In this document: positions 44,291 to 55,600 of the stretch, in pieces | How the letters are laid out: the number at the start of each line of letters is the position of its first letter | Numbering within the stretch: the stretch's first letter is position 1 | Source: Hysterangium stoloniferum | Taxonomy: Eukaryota; Basidiomycota; Agaricomycetes; Hysterangiales; Hysterangiaceae | Assembly: GCA_015178975.1 (NCBI GenBank) | Contig: WHVD01000010.1 | Location: 1,054,001 to 1,118,000 of the forward strand | DNA: 64,000 nt | Direction: 5' to 3' | Translations under genes and position numbers: made by a program | Notes under the pieces: generated by a model | Seen by the model: only the letters and a program-made list of their open reading frames with translations | Database searches by the model: none | Told to the model about the DNA's origin: nothing

Positions 44291-45297
44291 AAGACTTTTT
44301 ATTGTTCTTCTTGTCAGATTGCATGGAGTTCTGGTTGCTGGTTGATGAATGTTGTTGTTGGTTTTATTGGCCGTGGACTTGTTCACTTTGTCCACAGAGG
44401 TCTCACAGGCAACTTCCACACACATTCCCAATAGCGTGCATCCGCATTTTGAGCCTTAAGGCACATATGGGACAGGGTTTTTGGCTTGCCATCTTCTCCT
44501 TTCAAGACTTCGTCTTTAAGGTGGGATGGCAGACTGGCATAGAATTGGTGGTGGGAGCGGGATCGCCCCACTGACAACGAGCTGCAAGATTGTTGAATTG
44601 GACAGTATAGTCTGTGATGTGCTGTGTGTCCTTCATATGAATATTTGTGAGACTGTTCTTGGCTTCTCCGGTCAGGTCATATGGACCAAATTTGGTTTCA
44701 AGCTCCTCAACAAAAGCATCCCAATCTTTGAGCCAAAGCGGCTCTTCCTCAGAAAGTCCGCTAACAGCTGGTTCAAACCATTTCAATGCAGATCCTGACA
44801 AGTATGAAAGTCTGTAGTTGACTTTTCGGGAGTTTGTGGAGAATGCAGCGGATCGATCGCGGAAATTGAAGTGACATTGTATGAGGAAAGTAGAGAGTTT
44901 GTTTGGGTTGGAACCTGTGAAGGGTTCCGGAGCATTGACTTTTGACCGCAGGGGTTCTGGATCCTTCTTTTTGCCTTCTCTGAGCATATGATTCATCAAC
45001 CTTTCTAAAGTGATTGCTAAATACTCAGAGGTGGGATCCAAAAGTGGCGGTCGATCGTTAGATGGAATTTTCAACACCCTTGCTCTTGTCAGGGGGCCAC
45101 AGACTCATCCTCATGCTCGGATTTGTCCTGGTTTTCCAGGACTTCTTCAATATAGGCTTCTTCCATGGCTTCCGGCTGGTTTGCGAGTGTCTGGCTGGTA
45201 TACAAAGTTAATGGGGAATGAAGAGTCAACGGTCCAGGTAATGATGCCTGTGCGTGTGCTTTTCTTCTTGGTGGCATATTGAACAATCTGCGAGTCT

Positions 45298-45309
45298 CAG
45301 TCAGAAAAT
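45298..45309 (-). other. Probable self-primer binding site of Gypsy element 2
   Basis: On the minus strand, two bases after the LTR end, lies ATTTTCTGACTG. It is the exact complement of CAGTCAGAAAAT at 45655-45644 within the LTR, which lies about 27-30 nt downstream of the TATATAG box at 45681-45688, where the transcript should start. This is the arrangement used by Tf1/sushi elements, whose RNA 5' end folds back to prime reverse transcription. No tRNA-complementary TGG start is present. Confidence 0.7.
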
Positions 45310-45311
45310 AC

Positions 45312-46147
45312 TGTTAAGGGTGCATACATGGAGGGTTTCCAGAGAAACCCACGGGAAATCTGGTAGGACTTGGCTTCAGCTTATAGGCTGCGCCCTCGTG
45401 AGATTGTGTCATCCAATTTCAAATGGGCAGATGGGAATCCTGGGGAGTCCAGGCGGAGTTTGTGGGTCAAGGGGTCGTGGGTTGGGAGGTCGTGGGTTGA
45501 GAGGTTAGGAGTCCAGATAAATAAGTCAGAGGTTGAGAGATAGATGCATTGGAGCCTGTGGGCTCTGACTAGCGAGAGCGGTGTAATTCAAAGAGGAGTT
45601 TAGAGCAGAAAATGTACTAGATTACTGGGGAGAATTTAAGCTGATTTTCTGACTGGATTGTATGTACAACATCTGCCAGACTATATAGACTGTGGAATGA
45701 ATAACATACCAAATCCAGTAATAATGAAAACAAAACTAGCAAACATAAAACAAGATAAGTAAACACCAAATTTGGTGTTAGGAATGGAATGGAATGGAGC
45801 GGAGTCTGAATCATGACAGGTCATAAACCATAATGGGAAATGGAGTGGGAGCGGAGTCTGAATCATGACAGGTCATTTGACTAAAATGGGAACAGGGCTC
45901 AGTTAGAGGGATGATGGGTTTTCCGAGCAGGGTCCAGTTACTGATGCATGGGACGAGGTCAGACATAGACAGGGACAGAGTCTGGCAGGTATTCTGGTGA
46001 CTGATACACAATGTAACGAAGTCGAGTGTGGACAAGTCTGACGTACAGAGTCCGGTGGGAATTCCAGTAAACTGACAATTGGTGCATATAGGGTGCAGGT
46101 GTGTATAAGTTAGTGCCTGGAGTCCAGCAGGAATTCTGGTCATAACA
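45312..46147 (-). mobile_element. LTR, family D, 5' LTR of Gypsy element 2
   Basis: It begins TGTTAAGGGTGC and ends GGTCATAACA on the plus strand, 836 bp, with sense direction minus. It borders the gag start of element 2. Flanks AATAC and GTTTA do not match, as expected when only one end of the pair is at the insertion edge. The outer side borders a Copia gag fragment. Confidence 0.85.
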
Positions 46148-46985
46148 GTTTATGACACTCCTTAGAACATGAAGTCAGTAGTTGTGTGATACATATACAT
46201 TCCATAATCTGCAGTGTTGTTAGTTCCAATGATATCACTGGAGTCAGCAACATTTGTGTTGGTGTAAGTCTTAGAGCTGGGGCAGTTGGTTCCCATAATG
46301 ACTTCATCTACCACAATTAAAACATTGAACATTGGAGGGACACTTAACTGCATGGCCTCAGGTAGCCAAAAGAGCTTGGGTTTCAATGTCATTACTGGTA
46401 ATAGATAATGCGTAAGGACCAAGCTGGCATGACTCTTTGTTCAGTAGATGATTGATGATGTATTCAAGGGTGAGTTGTTCAGGTGGAATGGAATCCAAGC
46501 TGACAATGAACTTGTCATATGAGTCATCAAGGCCATTGGTGAGCACCAGAATCATTTCTTCCTCTTCATGGGTTTTGAGCCAATGATGTGGTGGTATCCA
46601 TGTTAGTTGATGGAGGACTGGTTACATGGCTGAGATGTTCTGAGGCATGTTTCATGGTGACAATCCACAGCTGGATACTCTGTGAGTCATCTTTCTTCAT
46701 GGTTATGAAATGGTGGTGAATAATTAGATGAGATGCAAATCCACAGGTGATGTGTACTTGGCATAGATTTTCCCAAGAGATGATAGGGTAATTTTCATGG
46801 AGGTGAGGTATTTGCTCCAGTTCAATGCCAAGAATGAGTTCAGCTTGTGTGAGTTGTTGTTTTTTCATGAATGCATGGACCAATTTTGAGGAGAGTGAAC
46901 TGGGTGGTCAAGTTTCCAAACCATTGATGATGTCCCACACATCTTTGTATGTGAGGAGTGCTTTCATGTAAACACACCATGTGTT
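46148..46985 (-). mobile_element. Ty1/Copia gag fragment, fossil
   Basis: The minus strand encodes a gag of the UBN2/Copia type: VHAFMKKQQLTQAELILGIE and, further on, LTNGLDDSYDKFIVSLDSIP with EYIINHLLNKE. It runs from near 46985 and is cut off by LTR D at 46147. The downstream gag zinc knuckle and pol are absent. Broken. Confidence 0.7.
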
Positions 46986-47257
46986 ATACAGTAGTTCTCC
47001 TCCCCTAGTTTTTGGAAGTGGTCAACACGACACCAATTTAGAAAAGTGAACAAATAAAAATGGAAAATGTGGCTAAAAAAAAAAGCCTAGTGCCAGACAA
47101 CAAGTCAGTACACTCTCAGTGTTCAAAACACACCAAATAGATACTGTGGAGCCCTTCCCACAAGGATCAATGAACTGCAGAGTTGGATGTACATACTGCC
47201 CTGGAGCCCTTCCTATGTGAGTACTGTGGCTTCTAAGCCCTTTAATATGGCTGCCTA

Positions 47258-48861
47258 CAGTGACTTACAAAATGTATCCAATGTTTTGTAGTTTCAGCTT
47301 ATATATGCTATATCCCAGTGGATAAAATAGTAGAAATCACCAAAGTATTTGTGAACATGACCTATCATGTATATATTTATATGGTAGAATTATATTACAT
47401 AATATCCATATATGGCAACACTATGAATATTTCAATGGAGAGGGTTCATTGGATACATTTTGTAACTGACACATTTAGGCAGGAAACTACTAGTATTTAG
47501 TACTTAGTGTAGCCACCCTTTGCCTTTAATACATCTGAAACCCTCCTAGGCATACTTTCAATCAAATCCTGACACACCTTTGCATCAATCCTGTACCATT
47601 CATCCACCACCCTCTCCCACAACTCTTCCATCCCCTGGGGTGCATTCTCATACCCTGCCAACCTCCTCTTCAGGTGATTCCATAGGTGTTCAATGGGATT
47701 CAAGTCAGGAGACTGTGCTGGCCATGAGAGAACCCTGAAACCATTTTCTTGGAACCAATTCTGGGCCTTCTTGCAGGTATGCTTGGGGTCATTGTCCTGC
47801 TGGAAGATGATACCATTGGCAGATTTACCATAGTCCTTAAGACTGGCTTGCAGGTCATCCTCCAGAGTCTGGATGTAGAGATCCCCATCCATCCTTCCAT
47901 CAATCTTGCATGCATACCCCACCCCCTCCCACAGCATGCACCCCCAAACCATTAAAGACCCACCACCAAACTTCAGGGTTCCCTCAACCAGTCTGTCACT
48001 CAAGCCCTCCCCTGCCTTTTTCCACACCCACTTCCTGCCATCTGACCCCAGCCTATTAATTTTGGTCTCATCAGACCACACCACCTTCTTCCAATCCTCC
48101 ACAGTCCAATCCTGATGTGCCAAAGCAAAATCCATCCTCTCCTTCCTATGCCTCTTAGAAAGAAGAGGCCTTTTCTTCTTTACCACAGGCTTCATCCCAG
48201 CTGCCTTGAGTCCACGACGCACTATTTGAGGATTGAGTGACTGGTTGGTGATAGTGCAAAGTGCCTTTGTTGCATCTACAGCTGTATCAGCCTTTCCAGA
48301 GCTGATAAGGTGTTGTGCAAAACAGATGTTGGCTGTGGAGAGTTTGGAAGGACGACCACCAGAGGACTTAGAAAGGTGGGAACGGTGTTTAGAACGAAGT
48401 CTAGAGATAGTAGCATAACTATAGCCAGTAGAAACTGAAATATGTCTGGCAGAATGGCCAGCATCAAGTAGAGAAAGAATCTCATACTGGGCAGCAGTGG
48501 AAAGGGGATGCATAGTTAGAATTGAGGGAATCTTAGCTGAGAAAGCCCTTCTACTTATACTGTTGTATAGAATGATCACATAACATGTTGAAAAACATAA
48601 ACAAATGCAAATAATCAACATAGGCACATAGTTTTCATGCCAGAACCTGTCAGTTACAAAATGTATCCAATGAACCCTCTCCATTAAAATATTCATAGTG
48701 TTTCCATATATGGATATTACATAATATAGTTCTACCATATAAATATATACATGATCGGTCATGTTCACAAATAGTTTGGTGATTTCTACTATTTTATCTA
48801 CAGGGATATAGCATATATAAGCTGAAACTACAAAACATTGGATACATTTTGTAAGTCACTG
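47258..48861 (-). mobile_element. Tc1/mariner element M4, apparently complete
   Basis: The 1604-bp element has TA duplications (47256-47257 and 48862-48863), tips CAGTGACTTACAAAATG, and near-identical TIRs of about 214 bp (47258-47471 and 48648-48861). The inner end of each TIR carries an inverted copy of the tip (CATTGGATACATTTTGTAA). It encloses one uninterrupted transposase gene. It is inserted in a Copia LTR region. Confidence 0.95.
47497..48513 (-). CDS. Tc1-family DDE transposase, intact
   Basis: A 338-residue protein starts at the ATG at 48513 (MHPLSTAAQYEILSLLDAGH). The frame is open further upstream, but that stretch encodes TIR-derived sequence, so this start fits the family. Residues 1-60 form a helix-turn-helix of the paired type ending in GGRPSKLS; residues 60-110 form a second Tc3-like DNA-binding domain. 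The catalytic core has D148 (WSDET), D240 (FQQDNDPKH) and E275 (NPIEHLW). Thirty-four residues separate the second D and the E, the DD34E signature of Tc1 enzymes. It catalyses cut-and-paste transposition into TA sites by binding the terminal repeats. No frameshift, stop or missing catalytic residue is visible, so it may be active and could act on the broken relatives in the window only if their TIR tips are recognised; those differ clearly in sequence. Confidence 0.93.
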   Translation of the reverse strand: MHPLSTAAQYEILSLLDAGHSARHISVSTGYSYATISRLRSKHRSHLSKSSGGRPSKLSTANICFAQHLISSGKADTAVDATKALCTITNQSLNPQIVRRGLKAAGMKPVVKKKRPLLSKRHRKERMDFALAHQDWTVEDWKKVVWSDETKINRLGSDGRKWVWKKAGEGLSDRLVEGTLKFGGGSLMVWGCMLWEGVGYACKIDGRMDGDLYIQTLEDDLQASLKDYGKSANGIIFQQDNDPKHTCKKAQNWFQENGFRVLSWPAQSPDLNPIEHLWNHLKRRLAGYENAPQGMEELWERVVDEWYRIDAKVCQDLIESMPRRVSDVLKAKGGYTKY

Positions 48862-49196
48862 TACTCCTGCAAGTTCACTGTATTGCCCCAGAGCCCTTCC
48901 TGTGCAAGTACTGTGGCTTCTATGCCCTTCTATACAGATGCCTAAAAGGATATGATGAGTAAATACTTGAAGAAATGAAATGCATGGCAATGAATCCAAA
49001 TGATAAGTCTGCAGCCCCTAACCTGTTGAGACAAAGGTGGGGGGGTATACATATGTCAGTACACCATGGTCATGAGCAAAAAGTGTTGGGATTACTAAGC
49101 TACTGTACAGAACTACATAGCCAAGCATGAAATATATTGGTGACCCACAAGTGTCATCATGGTGAGATTACTACTGAAAAGCCAAAATGTTAACAC

Positions 49197-50690
49197 CCCC
49201 ATCCTTGCATTTCCCTTCCATCTCCAGTTCAAGCTCTTAACAATTTGCACTGGAAAAAAGTGGCAGTGCCAGAGGTTGGCCTTACCATCCACACTTGGAT
49301 CTGTAAGTGTTCCTTTCTCTAGTTTTGCTGGGGACTGATACATAAAATGACCTCTAGAGTGTCTACTTGCCTATATCAAGATGATATAGATAAATGCTGT
49401 TCTGCCAAACTGACAAATGCCCCACAGACTCTGGTGACATCTCTGATTCTCAGCTGGCAACAGACAAGTTTATCCACATTAATAATGTGAAGATATGGGA
49501 CATTCATGCAGGTAAATCACAATGCAGTACAATACTTTAGTTATTTGATATTTGAGTCATTCTAATATTCAAACGGCCGAGGATTGTTTGTTTGTGACCA
49601 TACGGTGCGGGATCGGCGTAAATCCAGCGAAGTAAGTCTCATTATTTGTCTCACCAAACATACTGCTGTGCCCTCTGACTGCTTGCTTCCAGCCATTTTT
49701 TTATCCACCGTGTTCCTTTATCCATTGACTTTCTTCATCCAAATTCTTACTTGAACTTTTTACACTATTCACTTGCACACTATTCACTTTAGCATACTCA
49801 CAATGTTATCCATCACGAGCTTGGACAGTCAAAGAATAAACAAAATTTAATGTTTTACAATATTATTATTATTATAAAAAGCAATTTGAAAAAAGGAACA
49901 CCGGGTGGATCAGACCGTCCAGGCAACGGTAAGGAAACGGGGTTGAAATGGACCCGTCTAACAACTGGTCGATAGCTGGCATGTTCAAGACTGCCCGATT
50001 CAGACCGTCTGCGGACGATCTGGAGAATGGTTGACCCAGAGGCTACATATTTTTCGACTGCCGACTGGTGTGGGAACTCTTCTATTGAATTTAGGCGCCC
50101 ACTGCAAGCGATGACATTATCTGGTTTTCGGCCACCTTGATCTCAGATATATTGCACAATTTAGAATACACAGTCATGACGTGTTTAGTGCTGGTTGAAG
50201 CACTGGTAAACGGAAGACCCGATACTTCTAATTATTTATTTCTATAAATATGTTCTATGGGTAAAGTCAGAAAAACCACAGCGACTCTATAATTAAATCT
50301 AATGTAATATATACACCTTCTGCTTTTGCTTTGTGGCAAAAGAGCAGCAGTTGAGTTCATTCCCATATTCGTTCTATACATTACCCAAGGCTCTCCTTAA
50401 CTTCCGTATATTTTAATAGGTATTCCGGCTTATGTTAGCTGCGTGCATATTTACCTGGCATTATCACCGACGTCAATGGCTGAATCGCGAAGGTGGCAGT
50501 AGTCGGAGAGCCTTCTAGAATATATTGTCGGACAACGCACGCTGAGTAAATCTTGATCCCTCCATCCCTTTGCTTACTGACCAATTGTAAAAACGCTTCC
50601 ACCAAGTATTATGCATTACCGTATTGAATGTTTGGATCACATGCGGGAACGCACTCCTTGTTGAATGAAAATACATCGCCCGGGGGGCGC
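49197..50690. other. Border between repeat-rich DNA and host region
   Basis: From 49197 to about 49570 the sequence remains CpG-poor and repeat-like. From there CpG frequency rises and no mobile-element signature is visible. There is no convincing gene. A short ATT run lies near 49862. Confidence 0.45.
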
Positions 50691-50696
50691 AGCACA

Positions 50697-50702
50697 TATA
50701 AA
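50697..50702 (+). promoter_or_regulatory. TATA box of the secreted-protein gene
   Basis: TATAAA lies 44 nt before the ATG at 50747, which leaves a very short leader. No other core element is evident. Confidence 0.55.
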
Positions 50703-50746
50703 GCATTGCAAAACACAGCCATCCCTTGTAGATAATTCGATCGACC

Positions 50747-51611
50747 ATGTTTCTCTTCCCAGCCATCGCACTCGCCACATCGCTCACCGCGTTTGCCTTG
50801 CCTTTCACTGGGAGGGCAGCGAACGACCAATTTCAGCAGGGTATAATGACCATGTCTTCAGACGTTGTAGGTGTTGCTGCTGCAACTATTCCTATTCTCC
50901 GCGACTCACCGAATCTGTGAACAGGGAGAGATTAATGACTTTCTGCCAGCATCGGAGGGTACCTTTGCCGATATTATGGTATGTCGGTCGACATGCTGCC
51001 GGCCTCAGAACTGACTCTTCCTTTGACACTGGAAGCCAGAGTCATCAAATGCCGCTGTGTTACCAGATTCTGCCCATCAAGCTACTGTAGAGGCGGAGGT
51101 GAATGCCCATCAATACCATGGGACTTTTTTACTCAACTCCTTCAGAACATCCATACACCCCCCAAAAACGACCCAGCGGAAATCGTTGCTAGTGTACAGG
51201 AGCTCGCGAATGCAGTTTCCTCGCTTATGACTACCGCTATCTCAAAGAAGGCCTTCATCGATAGCCATTACGTCGGAGGTACTCAATACTTCACTGCAGA
51301 TTTGAAGGCATTCTTTGTGGTGAGCACTAGTCATTCAACTCACGAACCAATCCCTAAATGGTTAATTAGAATTTCATGGAGACGGTAACTGATAGTCTTC
51401 CTGTAAGTTGGCGATTTGGTAGCCTTTCTTTAATTTGTTTAATTTCCATCCCATACAGCTCGATTCCCCTCTCAATGATCTCCGTGCTTTGAAGTCATCA
51501 CAAAGTATTTGGTTTGATAAGACTTTGGATATTGCGTACGGCTACTTTACAACGAACTCGGACACTATGGAAGACAATTATTCTTACCTACTCTACCATG
51601 ACTTAGAGTAG
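50747..51611 (+). CDS. Small secreted protein with six exons
   Basis: I do not recognise a named family. Exons by eye: 50747-50866, 50925-50978, 51042-51098, 51146-51319, 51370-51402 and 51459-51611, all joined in phase 0. Introns are 47-63 nt with GT...AG ends. The joined protein is 196 residues. It begins MFLFPAIALATSLTAFALP, a typical signal peptide with a likely cleavage near residue 18-22, so export is expected. The mature chain is helical in character (VQELANAVSSLMTTAISKKA, LNDLRALKSSQSIWFDKTLD), almost free of cysteine, and ends in DNYSYLLYHDLE. Short helical secreted proteins of this sort occur in families in plant-associated basidiomycetes, so an effector-like or surface role is possible but unproved. 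A TATA box lies just upstream. The third and fifth exons are small (57 and 33 nt) and are the least certain. Confidence 0.65.
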
Positions 51612-52694
51612 AATGATTTATTTCTCATATATATGTACCCATTCATTCAGATTAAACCCTAAACTCGTCCGCCGCTATCCGGATCGATGAAATGTGCTAA
51701 CCAGCTGTTTTGATTTAATGGCGATTTATCCAATGGCAGCTTAGCAATTTTCGTATTACTTTTTGATTGAAACTAGTCAAATAATTGATCAGTTTTAGGA
51801 GTTCGAAGTTTGCCCTCTAGAGGAAATATTACCTTTTCTAAGGTATTAATTGTGGATATTCTTATTATAGGAGTACATTTTTGACCTCAAACGTTCGAGG
51901 AGAGATGAACGACAAAAAACAGGAAAGGAAAGCGCCAGCATTGTGAATTCCATGATATAGTATCCCATCATGATGAGAATATCAATATGCTATAGAAGAT
52001 GTTCGCTTTTTCTTAACCCCCCCAGTGTCACACCAGCCGTGAAACCAAGGTGCGATTATTTGCTATTCAGAAATTGCTTTTCAGAGATATAAATTAAGTT
52101 ATGTTATGGTAACATACAGTCATAATCAACACCACCGATAGGACTCCAACGCAGGTGACTCAAATAGATCATGCGCAACAACGCAAATGAAAATGACATA
52201 TAGAGATCAGTAAAGGTAACAGAAGCACGAGTCTTATATCAACAATCAAATGGTATCGATGAATGAAATAGATCAGGACTGAAAGTGCAGAGCTAGAGAC
52301 TTTCAGCCTAATTATTTAAATATTATGAATGCCAACAGCTAAGTACAGTACAGTGTACAGTATACACTGTTGCAACCCAGAAATCAATACATGTGCACGT
52401 CAAACGAGATGTAAAGTACATTATCCTCTTGATTCTCTTTCAAAATCGAACGATCCCGAATGAATGGCTCTATGGTGTGGGTCCATTTCACAGACTTCCA
52501 GAGCAGCGACCGCGAGGCTGATGACGCTTGAGCTCCAGGACAACCCGAGGCCAAATTGACTCAGGTTTGTTACAATTGACAGAGGCCTACCCAATTGTTA
52601 CACAAACCTGGTACCCACCCTCTAACACATAAACCATCCACGAACCCAACGCATGCGACTCGGTAACCATACACCATATCATTCCAGCATCCTT
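51612..52694. other. Intergenic region between convergent genes
   Basis: This is the 3' side of both the secreted-protein gene (+) and the palA-like gene (-). It has mixed composition, with a small imperfect palindrome (GTACAGTGTACAGTATACAC) near 52350. I found no gene or transposon end. Confidence 0.45.
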
Positions 52695-55600
52695 TCAATG
52701 CGCCATGTTTCGATTTTTCTTCCTTGTAGTAGTTGGCGCTGTCGACATGGACTGCCACGCCGAAGAGGTGGGAGACGGAAGATTGGCTGCGAAGTCGTCT
52801 TCAAATGATAGTGGTGGTGGGGGTGACTGAGGTGGAGGCTGAGATTCTACTGTGTGAGGTCGTGGTTGTGATTGTGATTGTGGATGGGACCATGGTTGTG
52901 ATTGCGACGGGATGGTTTCATACTCGTACTGTGCCTGTGGGTGAGAGGAAGGTTGAGGAAACCGATTCGCTTGACCCAATTGTGGTGCGCGCATATGTTC
53001 TGACGGTGGAGCATCCCTGGTAGGCGACATGTAGGCATTCTGATGTTCTGTGGTTATTCCAGGCAGAGAGGAGACTGTCATTGAGTTGAGACTCTGTGTC
53101 AACCACCTATAAAGTCCACCAGCCTTAGAAAGATTCATGCTAACATGTGTGCATAGAACGTACTCAACATCTTTCCTCCGATGCAAGACCCACGCCTTGA
53201 ATGTCTCTTTCATCTCAGCAATAAGTGTCGCAAGGTCATTATAGAACTGCAGCACAATAAGCTACGTAAACTTAGATATCACTTAAGTAACTCACCTTTA
53301 TACCTTCCTTCAAGTCCTTCCGAATATCGCAATACTGATGATAAGCTAAATCGAGCGCCTGCAACGCGACCTCTCGAGCCTTAATAGAAGGATCTTCCCG
53401 CCGCGACTCGAGGAATGCCGTATTCCTCTCCCGAATACCATTCAGCGCCTCCTCCTGCCTACGCTCGCTCTCTTCCAGCTCAGTTCTGTATCGATCATAC
53501 TTGCCGAGTTCTTCTTCAATGGCCTGCTCGAAGACGTCGGGACGTACTTCGACCCATCGGGCGTGCGCAGAAGCTTCACGCATGAAACGCGGTGTGACAT
53601 TGTCTGTTTCGGATATTCGCTGTACTCGCTGAACTAATTCGGAACGTGCGTGTACGAGGTCGTCTAATGACTCCAAATGCGCTCGCAAGGCGCGGGCATG
53701 CCCTTGTGTTGATCTGGCGCCGCCACCTGGTGTGGCATTTACTGTGGAACTTGGAACATACTTCTCCAACTCGCTCTGAAATACCAAACCAAATCAGCAC
53801 GATGCACACATTGTCTTTGGAATCTTTTTTTTTTTGTCATACCTCTTCCCAGCATAGCGCGGCTATATTTGGCGCCCAACGCTCCCAGTTTTCTTGTAGC
53901 TCACGATCGCTCTCCATGGCCTTATCGAGAATCTCTCGATATCGCGCTGCTTGGTCCGTCAGTTCCTGATTTGCTTCATAAGAGGTCGGTCGGGTCCAGA
54001 CGTCTACGCTGTAGGCTGTGCGCATTTCTTCGTCTTCGGTTGCTTCTTGATCTAAGATATCTAGAGCCTAATTAAAAGCATTGAGTGTTAAAAAAAGACA
54101 AGGAATGATGGATGTACTTCATCAATGTTATTTAAGTTGCGCCTGGAAAGCCTCCGCACGTCTTCAATCAAAGCTGGAATCCTGTTCATTCCGTCCTCAA
54201 GACGCACTTCTTCCGCCTTTCCTAAGAGACTTGGTGGAAGGCCTATAGGCCTATCCAGGGCATCGAGAGTGGCAGGTAGATTGAGGGATTGCAATGCCCT
54301 GGAAGCCTTATATTTTGATGTAGACGACTTCAGTTATATAATGGACTCACGATGTGACTTCAACATTCAAGTGCTTCGCCCTGTCCATAATCTCCAATTG
54401 CACCCAATCCTTCTTCCTTTGTTGGTATACATCTATCGAAAAGATATGAGTGTCGAAATAGTCAATCCACGTAGAATCATTGCTTACCAACGGCTACACG
54501 AACACCCCACCCTGAGAGCTCTCCAAGAATAACATTTCCCTCGCCGGTCACACCCTTTGGATCCTGCAGGCCTGGTGGGATGATGCAAAACACGACATCT
54601 TTGATTTCTGGAATTGAGGGTATAGAAGACGCAGATGGCACAACTTGATGATAAATCAGATCGTTATCTCGCTCAGCACGATTGTAGGAAGTCTCGAGGT
54701 TCTCGAATAGAGACTGTAAACCTCAATTATAAGTAAGGTGATGAGAACACTCTTCCATGGTCAGACCTTAGTGTCATTCTGTACAGCTCGCGCTATGCCT
54801 CCTCTGCGGCCGATTTCCATGGCCTTTTTAGCTTCCGATCTCGCCATATCTAGGCGTGCCAACTCTATACCATATCTGATAAAGGTAAGAATAGAATCGG
54901 GGCCAAAGTGCATGATAGGGCGTACCTACTAGCCTCTAAATCTTCCATACTTTTCCGAAAAAGAGCAGCTGAGGCAAAATGGTGAAATTTCATTCGTACA
55001 TGGGCAAGCCAATCCTTGGAAAAAATTATACCGAGCGACGTAAGGGCAGTTCAGGAAATACTCACACGAGGAAATAAAGCAGAGGTGGTTGAATCACTTT
55101 CAACGGCTTCCGCAGTCTCGCGATACAGCGACGATGTCTTTGCCGATAACTTGGCAACAAGAAGGTTCCCTGTGGTGCCTAGTAATCGTAACAAAAGTAA
55201 GTTTACATACGACGACATAGTGATGGTACATACCCAATGTAGCTCTTTGCCAAAAGCATTCCTGAGCCTGTGAAATCATGAGCAGTTGAAAACTTTTGAT
55301 GAAAGGTGCTGAAAGGTCTCCAGGCATAGGCGTGTCAGGTAGGAGAGATGACTCTAATGCAGGTAGAGCGGAAGACAACATATGAGAGAACACGCCCGCA
55401 GCATTCTAACATGATCATAAGCACATTATGAGTGACCAAATTACTACGCAAATAACCCAAGGTTCATGGTACCGACCTGGAAATGAGCCAGAGCACGCTT
55501 TATCCCTTCAGCATTTGAACGATCCTCCGATGTTGCGAGGTTGCAATATAGGGCACCGAGATTATAAAGAACATTGGCACGCTCGTAAGCCAGATTGTTC

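Larger units (their letters stand above)
34002..45311 (-). mobile_element. Ty3/Gypsy element 2 (chromovirus, Tf1/sushi-like), fossil
   Basis: On the minus strand, in order: gag (45286 to about 44000; MPPRRKAHAQ start, capsid-like region, zinc knuckle CLLCRKHSHRVPEC), aspartic protease (about 43919-43509), reverse transcriptase (39719-38927 and 38338-38000), RNase H (about 37967-37560), a linker with a large 21-bp tandem repeat, zinc-binding and integrase (about 36290-35780), and an integrase C-terminus ending in a chromodomain (YLVKWVGYEGTNEETSW, about 34100-34005). Later insertions are two LTR G, two LTR F, two LTR A and one Tc1 element. The 5' LTR is the family D copy at 45312-46147; the 3' LTR is reduced or lost. 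The element is broken in many places. Confidence 0.88.
46986..49196 (-). mobile_element. Copia-type LTR or leader region, split by Tc1 element M4
   Basis: The sense (minus) strand begins TGTTAACATTTTGGC at 49196 and leads toward the gag fragment. Its start is repeated at 27391. On both sides of M4 a unit like GCCC(T/A)GGAGCCCTTCC...TACTGTGGCTTCT recurs (47130-47250 and 48885-48935), so the region holds tandem repeats of about 60-70 bp. The inner LTR boundary could not be fixed. Confidence 0.55.

Noticed and set aside
44120-44574. Plus-strand Leu/Cys/Trp-rich frames
   Set aside because: They are the complement of the Gypsy gag with its threonine run, not genes.
50685-50700. Resemblance of GGGCGCAGCACATA to the conserved LTR block
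   Set aside because: The match covers only about 14 nt, there is no LTR around it, and it coincides with a TATA box. Chance is the simplest explanation.
52733-53023. Plus-strand Val/Glu-rich frame
   Set aside because: It is antisense to the Pro/Gln-rich tail exon of the palA-like gene, which is part of a 14-exon model that keeps frame throughout.
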